From positions 1-36,533 of the forward strand of contig NZ_CDSE01000051.1 of assembly GCF_001373415.1 (NCBI RefSeq): a stretch of DNA of 36,533 nt, read 5' to 3'. Of the stretch, positions 15,958 to 25,072 are shown one piece after another. Source of the stretch: Paenibacillus dakarensis (GTDB lineage Bacteria > Bacillota > Bacilli > Paenibacillales > Paenibacillaceae). The notes under the pieces were generated by a model. It had not been told where the DNA came from. It did not search any database and was given only the letters and a program-made list of their open reading frames with translations. The translations under genes and the position numbers were made by a program. Every line of letters begins with the position of its first letter. Within the stretch, counting starts at the first letter, position 1.

Positions 15958-18900
15958 ATGATTTATCCTATAAATGAACGCATTATCCGGTCGTTATGCG
16001 GACTGACCTCTTTCAATAAAGGTGCATCGTACGTTCGATCCGGCAAGGTAACCCTCACAAGCAGCAATCCGAATGAATCCGTTGTTTATGCGCGAGTAGA
16101 TGCGGAGGAAAGTTATGATGTAGCTGTACGTTTTGACCATAATGGAGAGGTGGCGGCGGAGTGTTCCTGTTCGTCATTTTTTTCTTTTGATAAGCACTGC
16201 AAGCACACAGCGGCAGCACTGCTATGTATATTGTACAGTCAGAGGGACGAGGAAGCGGAGCATCATTCCATAACTGGAGTTCATAAGGTCTTGCGACAAG
16301 CGGAGGAGGGAAATAACAATATAGATCAACGGCTTACGAATAGTATGCTGGAACTGTTTGAGGACAGACGCCGTCGTCCAAGCCATGTGCAGGCTTATTT
16401 TGATACAAGAACGGTGCTTGAGGCAGAATTGATCTGCCGGGTATTCTCTTACGGCATTAGAAGTTACAGGTTTGGCTTTGAGATGAAGGTCGGTCCTAAA
16501 CGAACCTATATTGTTCAGAACATCCGAAGCTTCCTGGACCGGGTAAAGCGTAAAGAAAGCTATGCATTTTCGAAAAACTTCACTTACGATCCGGAGCTGC
16601 ATTGCTTCAAAAAAGAACATGACGAAATTATTCGAAAGTTCATTGAGCTATATGACAACGAGTATTTGACGGGAGAGATAGCTGGCTCAAGCTCGGGTAT
16701 GATATCCAGCAGGCCAGGCGGTGAAAGGGCGCTCCTCATTCCTCCTTATGTATGGGGTGATTTATATCCCCTTCTAGCTGCAGCTCCATCAGTGAAGCTG
16801 GAAGTCGGTGGAGTTACATATGACGGGTTAGAGTTGTCAGATGGTATTATCCCGCTTCAGTTTGAATTCAAACAATCTGTCGAAGGAGCGAAGGGTTACA
16901 AGCTGGATGTACATGGGATGGAGCAGCTCATTGTTATGGATGCTTATGAGCTTGTCGTAGCGGAAGGGAAGCTGTGGAGTGTTTCTGCCGAGCAGTGTAA
17001 CAGGCTTGCCGAAATGAAATATATGCTTGAAGACTCAGGCAGGAATTCGGTTGGCATAGCTGCTCAACAAATCGAACCATTCATGGAAAAGGTCATTCCC
17101 GGACTAAGAAAGCTTGGCCGTGTCGTAATCTCGAAAGGCATCTCGAATCAGATCGTCCAGACTCCATTATCTGCACGTCTGTATCTTGATCGGGTAAGAG
17201 ACCGGCTGCTGGCAGGCCTTGAGTTTCAGTATGGGGATATCATCGTCAACCCGCTTCAGGAGGCTCAGCAGTCCCGGGCTGAAGGTCAGATTCTGATTCG
17301 CAACGGGGATCAGGAGAATCGAATTCTTGAGCTTATGGAGCAAGGCCGATTTATCATGACAGAAGGTGGTTACTTCATGGATGATGAGGATGATGAATAC
17401 CACTTTTTATATCATATCGTTCCTTTACTAGAGCCATTACTGAAAGTGTACGCTACTTCTGCGGTCAAGGTACGTCTAGTCACCGGAAATGCGCCTCCAA
17501 GTGTAACGGTAAATATCGATGAAAGAACAGATTGGCTGAAGATCCATTTTGATATGGACGGCATTCCGGAATCCGAGGTGCGAAAGGTTCTTCAATCGCT
17601 TGAAGAGAAGCGCAGGTATCATAAGCTGCCGGATGGAGCGCTCATGCCGCTGGAAAGCAGTGAATTTCAGGCCATTGTCCGGTTTATGAATGATATCGGA
17701 ATGAATCACAGGAATTTGGTGGGCTCCCATGCACAGCTGCCTGCTGTCCGCGGGCTGCGTCTCATCGATTCGGACCGGCAGGGAAGCACAATCAGGCTGG
17801 AGAGGTCTTTAAGGAAGCTCCTTGAGCATCTTCGCAATCCCGATCATCTGGATTTTCCGGTGCCTGAAAGCTTGTCAGGTATACTAAGAGACTACCAGGG
17901 TTATGGTTATCAGTGGATGAAGACGCTCGCTTTATATCGTTTTGGCGGGGTTTTGGCTGATGAAATGGGACTCGGCAAAACCATACAGGCGATCTCCTTT
18001 ATCATATCAGTCCTGCCGGAGATTCGGGAACAAAGACAGCCGGTGCTTGTCGTTGCTCCAGCCTCACTCATGTATAATTGGTTGAATGAATTTAGTAAAT
18101 TCGCACCGGAGGTACAGGCTGTCGTGGCAGACGGCTCCAAGGCAGAACGGGTCACTACGCTGCGAAAAGCGGAAGAAGTGGATGTTGTCATTACCTCCTA
18201 TCCTCTGCTTCGCAGGGATCTGGAAGAGGTTGCCTCGCTATCGTTCCACACTTTAATTCTGGACGAGGCTCAGACCTTTAAGAATCATGCCACACAGACA
18301 GCACAAGCCGTTAAAGCCATTAATTCCATTCATCGGTTTGCACTGACAGGGACACCTGTTGAGAACCGGATGGAAGAGCTCTGGTCTATATTTAATACTG
18401 TATTTCCGGAGCTGTTTCCCGGGCGGCAAGAATTCAATGACTTATCCAAAGAGACGGTGGCAAAGCGAATACGCCCATTCCTTCTTCGCAGGCTTAAGAG
18501 AGATGTATTGAAGGAGCTGCCTGAGAAGATTGAGACGCTGCAGGCCTCTGAGCTGCTTCCGGAACAGAAGAAGCTCTACGCCGCTTATCTGGCGAAACTG
18601 CAGCATGAAACCTTGAAGCATCTGAATGAGAAGGGTTTCCAGAAAAATCGAATCAAGATTTTGGCCGGAATCACGAGACTTAGACAGATATGCTGCCATC
18701 CGGCGTTGTTCGTCGAGGGCTATGAGGGCAGCTCAGCCAAATTCAAGCAGCTGATGGAGATCGTAGAAGATTGCAGGAATGCGGGGAGAAGAGTGCTAAT
18801 CTTCTCGCAGTTCACCGAGATGCTTGGATTAATAGGCCGTGAGCTTGGTGATCAGGGTGTTCCCTATTTCTATTTGGATGGAAAGACGCGAGCTGAGGAA

Positions 18901-19245
18901 CGAGTATCTTTGTGCGATCGATTTAATGCTGGTGAGCGGGATTTATTCCTTGTTTCTTTGAAAGCAGGGGGTACTGGGCTTAATTTAGCCGGAGCGGATA
19001 CCGTCATATTATATGATTTATGGTGGAATCCTGCGGTTGAGCAGCAGGCGACAGACCGTGCGCATCGAATCGGCCAGAAGAAGATCGTACAGATCATCAG
19101 GCTTGTTTCTCGAGGCACGGTGGAGAATAAAATGTACGAATTACAGCAGAAGAAGAAGGATTTAATCGAGGATATTATTGGACCGGGGGAAGAAGCTCAA
19201 TCCGCACTTACGGAACAGGATATTCGGGAGATATTGATGATATAA
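15958..19245 (+). CDS. SWIM zinc-finger SNF2-family DEAD/DEAH-like helicase
   Basis: A 1095-residue Swi2/Snf2 ATPase. Residues 69-83 carry the SWIM zinc site CSC...CKH (Cys69, Cys71, Cys81, His83). The large middle region is a bacterial SNF2-associated domain. The motor starts near residue 640: DEMGLGKT with Lys674 is Walker A, LDEAQ (769-772) is motif II, LTGTPVENR is motif III. The C-terminal lobe has LIFSQFTEML, SLKAGGTGLNLAGAD and ATDRAHRIGQ, near residue 1036. Family members translocate on double-stranded DNA; the SWIM domain may bind DNA or protein. The ATG at 15958 is preferred over the in-frame GTG at 15895 because AGAAGGGG stands eight bases before it. The channel gene follows after 17 bases, suggesting one transcript. 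Confidence 0.95.
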   Translation: MIYPINERIIRSLCGLTSFNKGASYVRSGKVTLTSSNPNESVVYARVDAEESYDVAVRFDHNGEVAAECSCSSFFSFDKHCKHTAAALLCILYSQRDEEAEHHSITGVHKVLRQAEEGNNNIDQRLTNSMLELFEDRRRRPSHVQAYFDTRTVLEAELICRVFSYGIRSYRFGFEMKVGPKRTYIVQNIRSFLDRVKRKESYAFSKNFTYDPELHCFKKEHDEIIRKFIELYDNEYLTGEIAGSSSGMISSRPGGERALLIPPYVWGDLYPLLAAAPSVKLEVGGVTYDGLELSDGIIPLQFEFKQSVEGAKGYKLDVHGMEQLIVMDAYELVVAEGKLWSVSAEQCNRLAEMKYMLEDSGRNSVGIAAQQIEPFMEKVIPGLRKLGRVVISKGISNQIVQTPLSARLYLDRVRDRLLAGLEFQYGDIIVNPLQEAQQSRAEGQILIRNGDQENRILELMEQGRFIMTEGGYFMDDEDDEYHFLYHIVPLLEPLLKVYATSAVKVRLVTGNAPPSVTVNIDERTDWLKIHFDMDGIPESEVRKVLQSLEEKRRYHKLPDGALMPLESSEFQAIVRFMNDIGMNHRNLVGSHAQLPAVRGLRLIDSDRQGSTIRLERSLRKLLEHLRNPDHLDFPVPESLSGILRDYQGYGYQWMKTLALYRFGGVLADEMGLGKTIQAISFIISVLPEIREQRQPVLVVAPASLMYNWLNEFSKFAPEVQAVVADGSKAERVTTLRKAEEVDVVITSYPLLRRDLEEVASLSFHTLILDEAQTFKNHATQTAQAVKAINSIHRFALTGTPVENRMEELWSIFNTVFPELFPGRQEFNDLSKETVAKRIRPFLLRRLKRDVLKELPEKIETLQASELLPEQKKLYAAYLAKLQHETLKHLNEKGFQKNRIKILAGITRLRQICCHPALFVEGYEGSSAKFKQLMEIVEDCRNAGRRVLIFSQFTEMLGLIGRELGDQGVPYFYLDGKTRAEERVSLCDRFNAGERDLFLVSLKAGGTGLNLAGADTVILYDLWWNPAVEQQATDRAHRIGQKKIVQIIRLVSRGTVENKMYELQQKKKDLIEDIIGPGEEAQSALTEQDIREILMI

Positions 19246-19262
19246 GGGGGCGCGAGATACAC

Positions 19263-19631
19263 ATGATTTCTTTTTTGCTGACTTTGAAACGTCTGTTGGG
19301 CGGACTTTGGGGTGCTTTCAAGCATAAAAACTTTCAGGTGTTGTTTGTATTAATATTGTTATTACTGGTATCTGGAACGTTATTTTATACCAAAGAAGAA
19401 GGGCTGTCTGTCATCGATGCACTTTATTTTTGCATTGTAACGCTCAGTACGGTAGGGCATCCGGACTTTGTACCACAGACGGACCTGGGTAAAATATTTA
19501 CGATGATCTATATTCCCGTGGGAACAGGCCTATTTATAGGAATGGCAGGATACATTGCTTATGCAATGATCAAGAGTAACCTGAGGGATGAGAATGGGGA
19601 GCGCAAAAGCCGGTTCACTAAAAAATCTTAG
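19263..19631 (+). CDS. NaK-like two-helix cation channel with altered selectivity filter
   Basis: A 122-residue two-transmembrane channel subunit, expected to form a tetramer. The N-terminal FLLTLKRLLGGLWGAFKHKN helix, TM1 at about 23-45, pore helix SVIDALYFCIVTLSTVG, and TM2 at about 79-103 follow Bacillus cereus NaK closely, including FxPQTDxGKIFT after the filter. The filter reads TVGHPDF (residues 63-69) where NaK has TVGDGNF and potassium channels TVGYGD. The C-terminus is short and basic with no RCK domain. The ATG is 17 bases after the helicase stop with a purine-rich GGGGGCGCGAG upstream. It is a probable monovalent cation channel; ion selectivity cannot be told. Confidence 0.88.
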   Translation: MISFLLTLKRLLGGLWGAFKHKNFQVLFVLILLLLVSGTLFYTKEEGLSVIDALYFCIVTLSTVGHPDFVPQTDLGKIFTMIYIPVGTGLFIGMAGYIAYAMIKSNLRDENGERKSRFTKKS

Positions 19632-19636
19632 TTAGA

Positions 19637-19684
19637 AGAGCTGTTTATTGCAGCAGATTATTCTGCGCATAGGCAGCTCTTTTT
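19637..19684 (+). terminator. Rho-independent terminator after channel gene
   Basis: AGAGCTG at 19637-19643 pairs with CAGCTCT at 19674-19680, with an inner GCAG/CTGC hairpin, followed by TTTTT. It separates the helicase-channel unit from the sugar locus. Confidence 0.75.
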
Positions 19685-19727
19685 CTATTCCACCCATTTT
19701 AAGTCTATAAAAAGACTTGGTTATAAA

Positions 19728-19756
19728 TTGACTAGAATACCTTTTATATGTAATAT
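19728..19756 (+). promoter_or_regulatory. Sigma-A-type promoter of the sugar transport operon
   Basis: TTGACT at 19728-19733 and TAATAT at 19751-19756 are separated by exactly 17 bases. The site is 164 bases before the binding-protein ATG, in an AT-rich non-coding stretch (19685-19919) that otherwise holds only the cre-like site and the ribosome site. Confidence 0.65.
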
Positions 19757-19859
19757 AACAGTAAATATTTTCTTTATTTTGTATTATAAAAAAGAATATT
19801 TCCTCCAATTTATCCGATGGACAGTATGTACACTCAAGAGAAGAAAACGGAGAACTAAA

Positions 19860-19875
19860 TTGGAAACGCTTTAAA
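19860..19875 (+). promoter_or_regulatory. Candidate catabolite-responsive element (cre)
   Basis: TTGGAAACGCTTTAAA matches the Bacillus CcpA operator pattern WTGNAARCGNWWWCAW except for one C. It sits about 100 bases after the -10 and 45 bases before the start codon, a position where CcpA would block elongation. Confidence 0.5.
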
Positions 19876-19919
19876 GAGGTGTGAAAAGGGACAGAAATTA
19901 TATTTATGGAGGGGTTAAG

Positions 19920-21275
19920 ATGAAGAAAGCATGGTTAGCGGGAGGTTTGTCCTTAATGCTGCTTCTGTCGGCATGCGGCGGAGGAACAGGCTCTAAAGGC
20001 GCGGATTCCGGTTCAGGCGGCAAGAGCGGCGATGAGAAGGTTAAGCTTGAGGTCATGATGTTCGAAGGTGGCTTCGGATCGGAATGGGTGAAGAAAAGTG
20101 CCCAAAGCTACATGGACGAGCATCCGAATGTGACCGTGGAAATCAAGGCTAGTCCGGACATCCATCAGCAGCTTCAGCCTCGATTCCTGTCTGGTGATGC
20201 ACCGGATTTGTTTAATCCGGGACCGAGCTTTGATATTAAGGGCCTTGTGGACAGCGGACAAATTCTTGAACTCGATGAATATCTGAACGGCAAAGCATAC
20301 AACAGTGAAGAAAAATGGCTGGATACATTTGAACAGGGACAATTCAATCTGAAGAAGGACGATAAATTTGTAGGCGTACCTACAATCTTCTCCTCTGGTT
20401 ACACATGGTGGTACGATGAGAAGCTGTTTAAAGACAACGGCTGGGAGCTTCCTAAAACTTGGGAGGACCTTTACACGCTGAAGGAAGAGGCCGGAAAAAA
20501 AGGAATCGCTGTATTTGCTTTCCCGGGTAAATTTCCGGGATACAGCTTTTACGGATACTACATGCCACTTGTGCAGCGGATCGGCGGAAAACAGGCCATG
20601 CTGGATGCTTACAACCTGAAAGAAGGCGCATGGAAATCCGAAGCTTTCACCAAAGCAGCTGAAGAAGTGGTCAAGATGGTGAAGGACGGCATGTTTATCG
20701 AAGGCTCGATGGCTCTGTCCCATACGGAAGCACAGACGATGTTCTTCCAGCGTAAAGCTCTGTTCGCAACAGCAGGCACATGGCTTGAGGGTGAGATGAA
20801 GGATGTCATTCCGGATGACTTCATGCTGAGAACGATGAATCAGCCAGCTTGGGATCCAAACGGACAGGAGCAGGATCTTGCTCCAATTTCAACAGGTTGG
20901 GGCGGTGCTTGGTACGTTCCGGCACAGTCCAAGAATCCGGATGCGGCGATCGACTTCCTGAAGTATCTCTCCAGTAAGGACCAAGTGAAAGAAATGGTTA
21001 AGACAAGAGGCTTGCCGAGTCTGGTTAAGGGCACGGATGAAGCCATTGAGTCCGATGCTTTGAGAAGTGCGCTGGGAGTTATGCAGCAGGCTAGCGGCAC
21101 CTATGCTCCAACCGGTATTAATGATGCTTATCCGGAACTTATTAATAATATTACAAATCAGTATCATGCACTCCTGCTGGGTGAAGTAACGCCAGAGCAG
21201 TTCGCCGATTATGCTGAGAAGAAGGCATCTGAGGTACGGAATGACAGCAGTATTGAGAAAGCAGAATTTAAATAA
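19920..21275 (+). CDS. Carbohydrate ABC transporter substrate-binding lipoprotein (family 1)
   Basis: A 451-residue extracellular binding protein. The signal peptide ends in the lipobox LLSACGGG with Cys19 as the lipidated residue, followed by a Gly/Ser/Lys-rich linker. KLEVMMFEGGFGSEWVKKSA and NVTVEIKASPDIHQQLQPRF are the typical first strands of family 1 sugar-binding proteins, and SGDAPDLFNPG and TPISTGWGG-like PISTGWGGAWYVP mark the hinge and ligand cleft, which is rich in Trp and Tyr. The ATG at 19920 is chosen over the in-frame ATG at 19881 because GGAGGGG lies just before it and the signal peptide then starts properly. It is the first gene of a sugar locus; the ligand is unknown. Confidence 0.93.
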   Translation: MKKAWLAGGLSLMLLLSACGGGTGSKGADSGSGGKSGDEKVKLEVMMFEGGFGSEWVKKSAQSYMDEHPNVTVEIKASPDIHQQLQPRFLSGDAPDLFNPGPSFDIKGLVDSGQILELDEYLNGKAYNSEEKWLDTFEQGQFNLKKDDKFVGVPTIFSSGYTWWYDEKLFKDNGWELPKTWEDLYTLKEEAGKKGIAVFAFPGKFPGYSFYGYYMPLVQRIGGKQAMLDAYNLKEGAWKSEAFTKAAEEVVKMVKDGMFIEGSMALSHTEAQTMFFQRKALFATAGTWLEGEMKDVIPDDFMLRTMNQPAWDPNGQEQDLAPISTGWGGAWYVPAQSKNPDAAIDFLKYLSSKDQVKEMVKTRGLPSLVKGTDEAIESDALRSALGVMQQASGTYAPTGINDAYPELINNITNQYHALLLGEVTPEQFADYAEKKASEVRNDSSIEKAEFK

Positions 21276-21300
21276 GCTGCTGAAATTGAATTTATGAATG

Positions 21301-21339
21301 GACCGATCCTGACTGTCTTTGCGGCAGTTGGGATTGGTT
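21301..21339 (+). other. Intercistronic hairpin between binding protein and permease genes
   Basis: Bases 21301-21315 can pair along their whole length with 21325-21339 when G-U pairs are allowed, leaving a nine-base loop. No T tract follows. The position, 25 bases after the binding-protein stop and before the first permease start, is where ABC operons often carry a transcript-stabilising or attenuating stem. Confidence 0.6.
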
Positions 21340-21364
21340 AGTTTACAGAAGTGGTGGTGAAGAG

Positions 21365-22243
21365 TTGAAGCAAACGAGAATAGAAAAGTTCGCGATCCTT
21401 GTATTTCTGCTGCCGGCACTCGCGTTATATTTGATCTTTGTCCTGTACCCGGTCTTCTCAGCGCTCTTGACGAGCATGTACCAATGGAGGGGGATCGGGA
21501 ACAAGAAATGGATCGGATTCGATAATTACACCAAAATGTTCACCGATGAGAACTTCATCAACGCCTTAATGAATACCGGAAAATATATATTATTCCAAGT
21601 GCCGCTGACGGTGCTGGTGCCCTTGTTCGTCGCGCTGATTATTGCTAATTCCAAATCACGGTGGACGAATTTTTATCAAGGAACGATCTTCCTGCCTCAT
21701 ATTTTACCTGGTGTTGCGATTGCGATGCTGTGGGCTACAATCTTTAATCCGGTCAGCGGTCTGCTGAATGGTCTGCTTCGGTTAGTGGGACTGGATATGT
21801 GGGCAACCGAATGGCTTGGGAGAACAGAGACGGCTTTCGGTAGTGTTCTCTGGGTAACCGTATGGGGAGCGATTGGTTTTTATACGGTATTGCTGCTTGC
21901 AGGTGTACTCAATATTTCAAGAGACCTGTTTGAGGCTGCTGAAATAGACGGTGCTAACAAGTTCCAGCGAAGTATTTACATCATTATTCCGCTTCTGAGA
22001 GGGATATTGAAAGTGGTTGTTACCTTTACGTTGATTAATGCTCTGAAAATGTTTGAGATGCCGCAGGTGTTAACTAGTGGAGGTCCGAACCGTTCAACTG
22101 AACCGGTGTCCCTTTATATTTATGAACAAGCTTTCAAGAACTATAACTTCGGATACGCTTCTGCCATAGGGGTTGTATTCTTCATTATTGTGCTGCTGAT
22201 TACGTTGACGACCCAGCGCGCCATGAGAGGTGAAGCGGAATGA
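21365..22243 (+). CDS. Sugar ABC transporter permease, MalF/LacF-like
   Basis: A 292-residue inner-membrane subunit with six predicted helices. The N-terminal FAILVFLLPALALYLIFVLYPV and later IFLPHILPGVAIAMLWATIF are characteristic of the first sugar permease. The EAA loop that docks the ATPase is at residue 190 (EAAEIDGANKFQRSIYIIIP). TSGGPNRSTEPVSLYIYEQA near the C-terminus is the usual periplasmic-side signature. The TTG start is used because the frame has no ATG before the first helix and GGTGGTGA lies upstream. Its stop overlaps the next permease start (ATGA), so the two are coupled. No ATPase gene is in the operon. Confidence 0.93.
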   Translation: MKQTRIEKFAILVFLLPALALYLIFVLYPVFSALLTSMYQWRGIGNKKWIGFDNYTKMFTDENFINALMNTGKYILFQVPLTVLVPLFVALIIANSKSRWTNFYQGTIFLPHILPGVAIAMLWATIFNPVSGLLNGLLRLVGLDMWATEWLGRTETAFGSVLWVTVWGAIGFYTVLLLAGVLNISRDLFEAAEIDGANKFQRSIYIIIPLLRGILKVVVTFTLINALKMFEMPQVLTSGGPNRSTEPVSLYIYEQAFKNYNFGYASAIGVVFFIIVLLITLTTQRAMRGEAE

Positions 22244-23073
22244 GGAACAAGATCGCCGGCAACTGGTTTTTGCACTTCACGATGCTGATAGCCAATATTC
22301 TGATTTTTATCCCGATATTATGGGTGATCATGAACTCCTTTAAGAACTCGAAGGACATTCTGACACGGCCATTCTACGTGCCCAGAGAGCTCGAATGGAG
22401 TAACTACCTGCGGGCATGGACCGAGGTAGGTTTAGGAAGCGGGTTTATCAACAGTGTCATTATTACGATTATTACTGTGTGCTTAATTGTGCTGTTTTCA
22501 GCAATGGCTGCCTATACACTCAGTCACAAGAACTTCTTATTGAAAAAGACGGTTTATGTACTGTTCATCACAGGTCTGATGCTTCCCACGTTTTTGGCTA
22601 TGACACCTTTGTTCCTGCTGGTGAACGATTTGGGATTGCTCAATAATCATGTGGGACTTATTTTTGTATATGTTGCTTTTTCGCTTTCATTTACCATATT
22701 TATGCTGACCGCGTTTTTCAGCCAGATTCCCAAGACCCTGGAGGAGGCGGCAGTCATCGACGGCTGCGGTCCGTTCCGGCTGTTCTTCTCCATTATGTTT
22801 CCGCTCGCTAAGCCTGGTCTGGTAACGGCAGCTATATTCAACATCGTCGGGATATGGAATGAATATGTCATCGCATTAATTCTGATATCAAGTGACAACA
22901 TGAAGACCTTGCCGGTCAAGCTGGCGAATCTGATGATGATTCAGCAGTACCGGACAGACTGGGGAGCACTTTACGCAGGGATTGTACTGTCCTTCGTTCC
23001 TATTATTATTTTCTATATCTTTTTCCAAAGAAAACTTATTGAAGGCTCCACAGCAGGTGCTATTAAGGAGTAA
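22240..23073 (+). CDS. Sugar ABC transporter permease, MalG-like
   Basis: A 277-residue second permease. It starts in the four-base overlap ATGA with the previous gene. The features are FIPILWVIMNSFKNSKDIL at the N-terminus, a run of six helices, and the EAA loop at residues 168-175 and onward (EEAAVIDGCGPFRLFFSIMFP). The closing FQRKLIEGSTAGAIKE is the family's standard C-terminus. With the lipoprotein and the first permease it makes a complete importer except for the ATPase, which in this group of bacteria is normally a shared MsmX/MsmK-type protein encoded elsewhere. That is family knowledge, not visible here. Confidence 0.94.
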   Translation: MRNKIAGNWFLHFTMLIANILIFIPILWVIMNSFKNSKDILTRPFYVPRELEWSNYLRAWTEVGLGSGFINSVIITIITVCLIVLFSAMAAYTLSHKNFLLKKTVYVLFITGLMLPTFLAMTPLFLLVNDLGLLNNHVGLIFVYVAFSLSFTIFMLTAFFSQIPKTLEEAAVIDGCGPFRLFFSIMFPLAKPGLVTAAIFNIVGIWNEYVIALILISSDNMKTLPVKLANLMMIQQYRTDWGALYAGIVLSFVPIIIFYIFFQRKLIEGSTAGAIKE

Positions 23074-23125
23074 AATAAAGACAACCTGAATGAACACTAA
23101 CCTATCGGCTATTGGAGGATGAACC

Positions 23126-25060
23126 GTGAAAAAGAATCATATTGCTGTTGTTACACGCGGTGAAAGTGATTTACTGGATGTGATGCGTACAGGGGGTAAC
23201 CCTGTTACCGTTATGAAACCCGAAGATGTTACGAAGGCGGACTGGGAGCAGTTTGACGCCATTGCGATTCTTGGAGGAACATTGGATAAACCTATTTTGT
23301 TCACTCCCGAGCAGCGGACACCTATTGAGGAACAGATGGCTAAAGGGAAAAGGGTATTTTCCGAGTTTACGGCTAGTATTGGGTATGTCTATTCAGAACA
23401 GCCTTCCAATACGCGGTACCAGCGACTGGTGTTTTGTTCGGAGGATACTCAGATTGAGGGTCTATCCGTGGGTATGCTTCTGGATGATCAGGCGGGAACA
23501 CGGATAAAGCCTCATGACATTACATGTGTTCATACGACACCCATCCTTCAATATACAACGATTCATGCACATGACAAGATCGAATTGACTCCAGCATTTC
23601 ATGAGAAAATAGGAGACCGTGCGCTTTGGTTTGAAGCGCAAGGCAATCTGCTGGTATGTTCCTTCCGCCTTAGCAATTTCGTGAAAGCCAGATTTGCGCC
23701 GAAGCAAAGATTCGCTGCGGTCATCGAATTCATTCTGAATTGGCTGTTTGACACGGATCAGAAGTTGCAGAACATTGCTTATGTGTATTCAGGGGGTGCC
23801 TTTGATCCGGCGAAGGATTTAGATTCTCAGGTAGCGGAGTGTGCCGCAAAGGCTGTGAACTGGATGAGTAATTCGTCCATTCTCTGTGATAACGGTAAGG
23901 CGGGATTACTCGAAGGATTTGCAACGGAGATTAACGCGGATGGTGTTCAGAAGATGAATGTGATCCGGCGTGCTGACTGCATGGGTGAGGCTTCTTTATC
24001 CTATTTCCTGTCCCATCTGCTGAACGATAATGCGGATCATCTTGAGATCAGCGATAACTTGATGAACTACATATTTAATTATTATATCTGCAAAGAGAGC
24101 GGCGACTTGCAAGGAATGATGCGCTGGACGGATGAAGCTTGGGGTGTGTGTTACCAGGATGATGTTGCGAGAGCTATTATTCCGCAAATGCTTAAGAACC
24201 TGTATACAGGATCAACTTATAAAATGGACGATATCCATATGGTACTGAGCTTCCTGGTGAATACCACAGGCAGTGACGGAACCAGAGTATTCCGAACGGA
24301 CAATAAAGATATGAGCCCGGAGCAGTTACAGAAGCTTCGCAGTGAACCGGGCAATCTGCCAAGTGCCCACTATAATGCATTTTATTATGCAGCCCTTTGC
24401 CTTGCTTATCATATTGGCGGAGATCAATCTTTCCTGCATGCTGCCCGTAAAGGGATGGATGCGATCATGGCAGTATATCCGGAAACGACGCGGGAACAGA
24501 GTGAAACGCAGGAATATTGCCGCCTTATTCTCCCGCTTAGCTGGATTTATTGGGTGACAGGAGATAGCAAGTATAAGAACTGGCTGTATCAAGTGACGCA
24601 GGATCTTCAGGCTCATAAGCATCATTCGGGCGCATACCTGGAATGGGACACAGGATATAAGGCTGATATGCGGAATGAGGTTGGTGAGGGAGAAAGCTCA
24701 TTATTGGCCGAGAATGGGGATCCGGTAGTCGATTTATTATATTCTAACAACTGGCTGCCGATGGCATTTATCCAGGCGTATTTTGTAACTGAGGATGAAT
24801 ATTTCCTTGAACTGTGGAACGAGACTGCTGTATTTATGATCAATTCCCAGCTGCAGAGCAGTGATCTGAAAATCCATGGAGGATGGGCAAGAGCATTTGA
24901 TGTGGAAAAGAACGAGGTGTTTGGATCACCTGCTGATGCAGGTTGGGGACCTTGGGCGATAGAATCCGGCTGGACTGTTGCGGAGATTGCCTCCGGCTTG
25001 ATGATGGGATTAATGAAAGATCAATTAAAGACGTACCACAAAACAAAGGCTCTCGCCTAG
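23126..25060 (+). CDS. Unrecognised two-domain protein: amidotransferase-like plus probable alpha-helical barrel
   Basis: I do not recognise a named family for this 644-residue protein. Residues 1-210 look like a Rossmann/class I amidotransferase-like domain (HIAVVTRGESDLLDV, DAIAILGGTLDKP, VFSEFTASIG), but the usual catalytic Cys elbow is missing. Residues about 225-640 are helix-rich with regularly spaced aromatic and acidic segments (RRADCMGEASLSYFL, MRWTDEAWGVCYQDDVAR, YNAFYYAALCLAYHIGG, RLILPLSWIYWVTGDSKYKN, ADAGWGPWAIESGW), the look of an (alpha/alpha) toroid glycosidase or lyase. No signal peptide: cytoplasmic. It lies 52 bases after the permeases and 12 before the esterase, so it probably acts on the imported sugar. 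Confidence 0.7.
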   Translation: MKKNHIAVVTRGESDLLDVMRTGGNPVTVMKPEDVTKADWEQFDAIAILGGTLDKPILFTPEQRTPIEEQMAKGKRVFSEFTASIGYVYSEQPSNTRYQRLVFCSEDTQIEGLSVGMLLDDQAGTRIKPHDITCVHTTPILQYTTIHAHDKIELTPAFHEKIGDRALWFEAQGNLLVCSFRLSNFVKARFAPKQRFAAVIEFILNWLFDTDQKLQNIAYVYSGGAFDPAKDLDSQVAECAAKAVNWMSNSSILCDNGKAGLLEGFATEINADGVQKMNVIRRADCMGEASLSYFLSHLLNDNADHLEISDNLMNYIFNYYICKESGDLQGMMRWTDEAWGVCYQDDVARAIIPQMLKNLYTGSTYKMDDIHMVLSFLVNTTGSDGTRVFRTDNKDMSPEQLQKLRSEPGNLPSAHYNAFYYAALCLAYHIGGDQSFLHAARKGMDAIMAVYPETTREQSETQEYCRLILPLSWIYWVTGDSKYKNWLYQVTQDLQAHKHHSGAYLEWDTGYKADMRNEVGEGESSLLAENGDPVVDLLYSNNWLPMAFIQAYFVTEDEYFLELWNETAVFMINSQLQSSDLKIHGGWARAFDVEKNEVFGSPADAGWGPWAIESGWTVAEIASGLMMGLMKDQLKTYHKTKALA

Positions 25061-25072
25061 AAGGAGACCGTT

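Noticed and set aside
20013..20723. Minus-strand open frame of 236 codons inside the binding-protein gene
   Set aside because: It is fully antisense to a clear lipoprotein gene, has no ribosome site and shows no recognisable domain.
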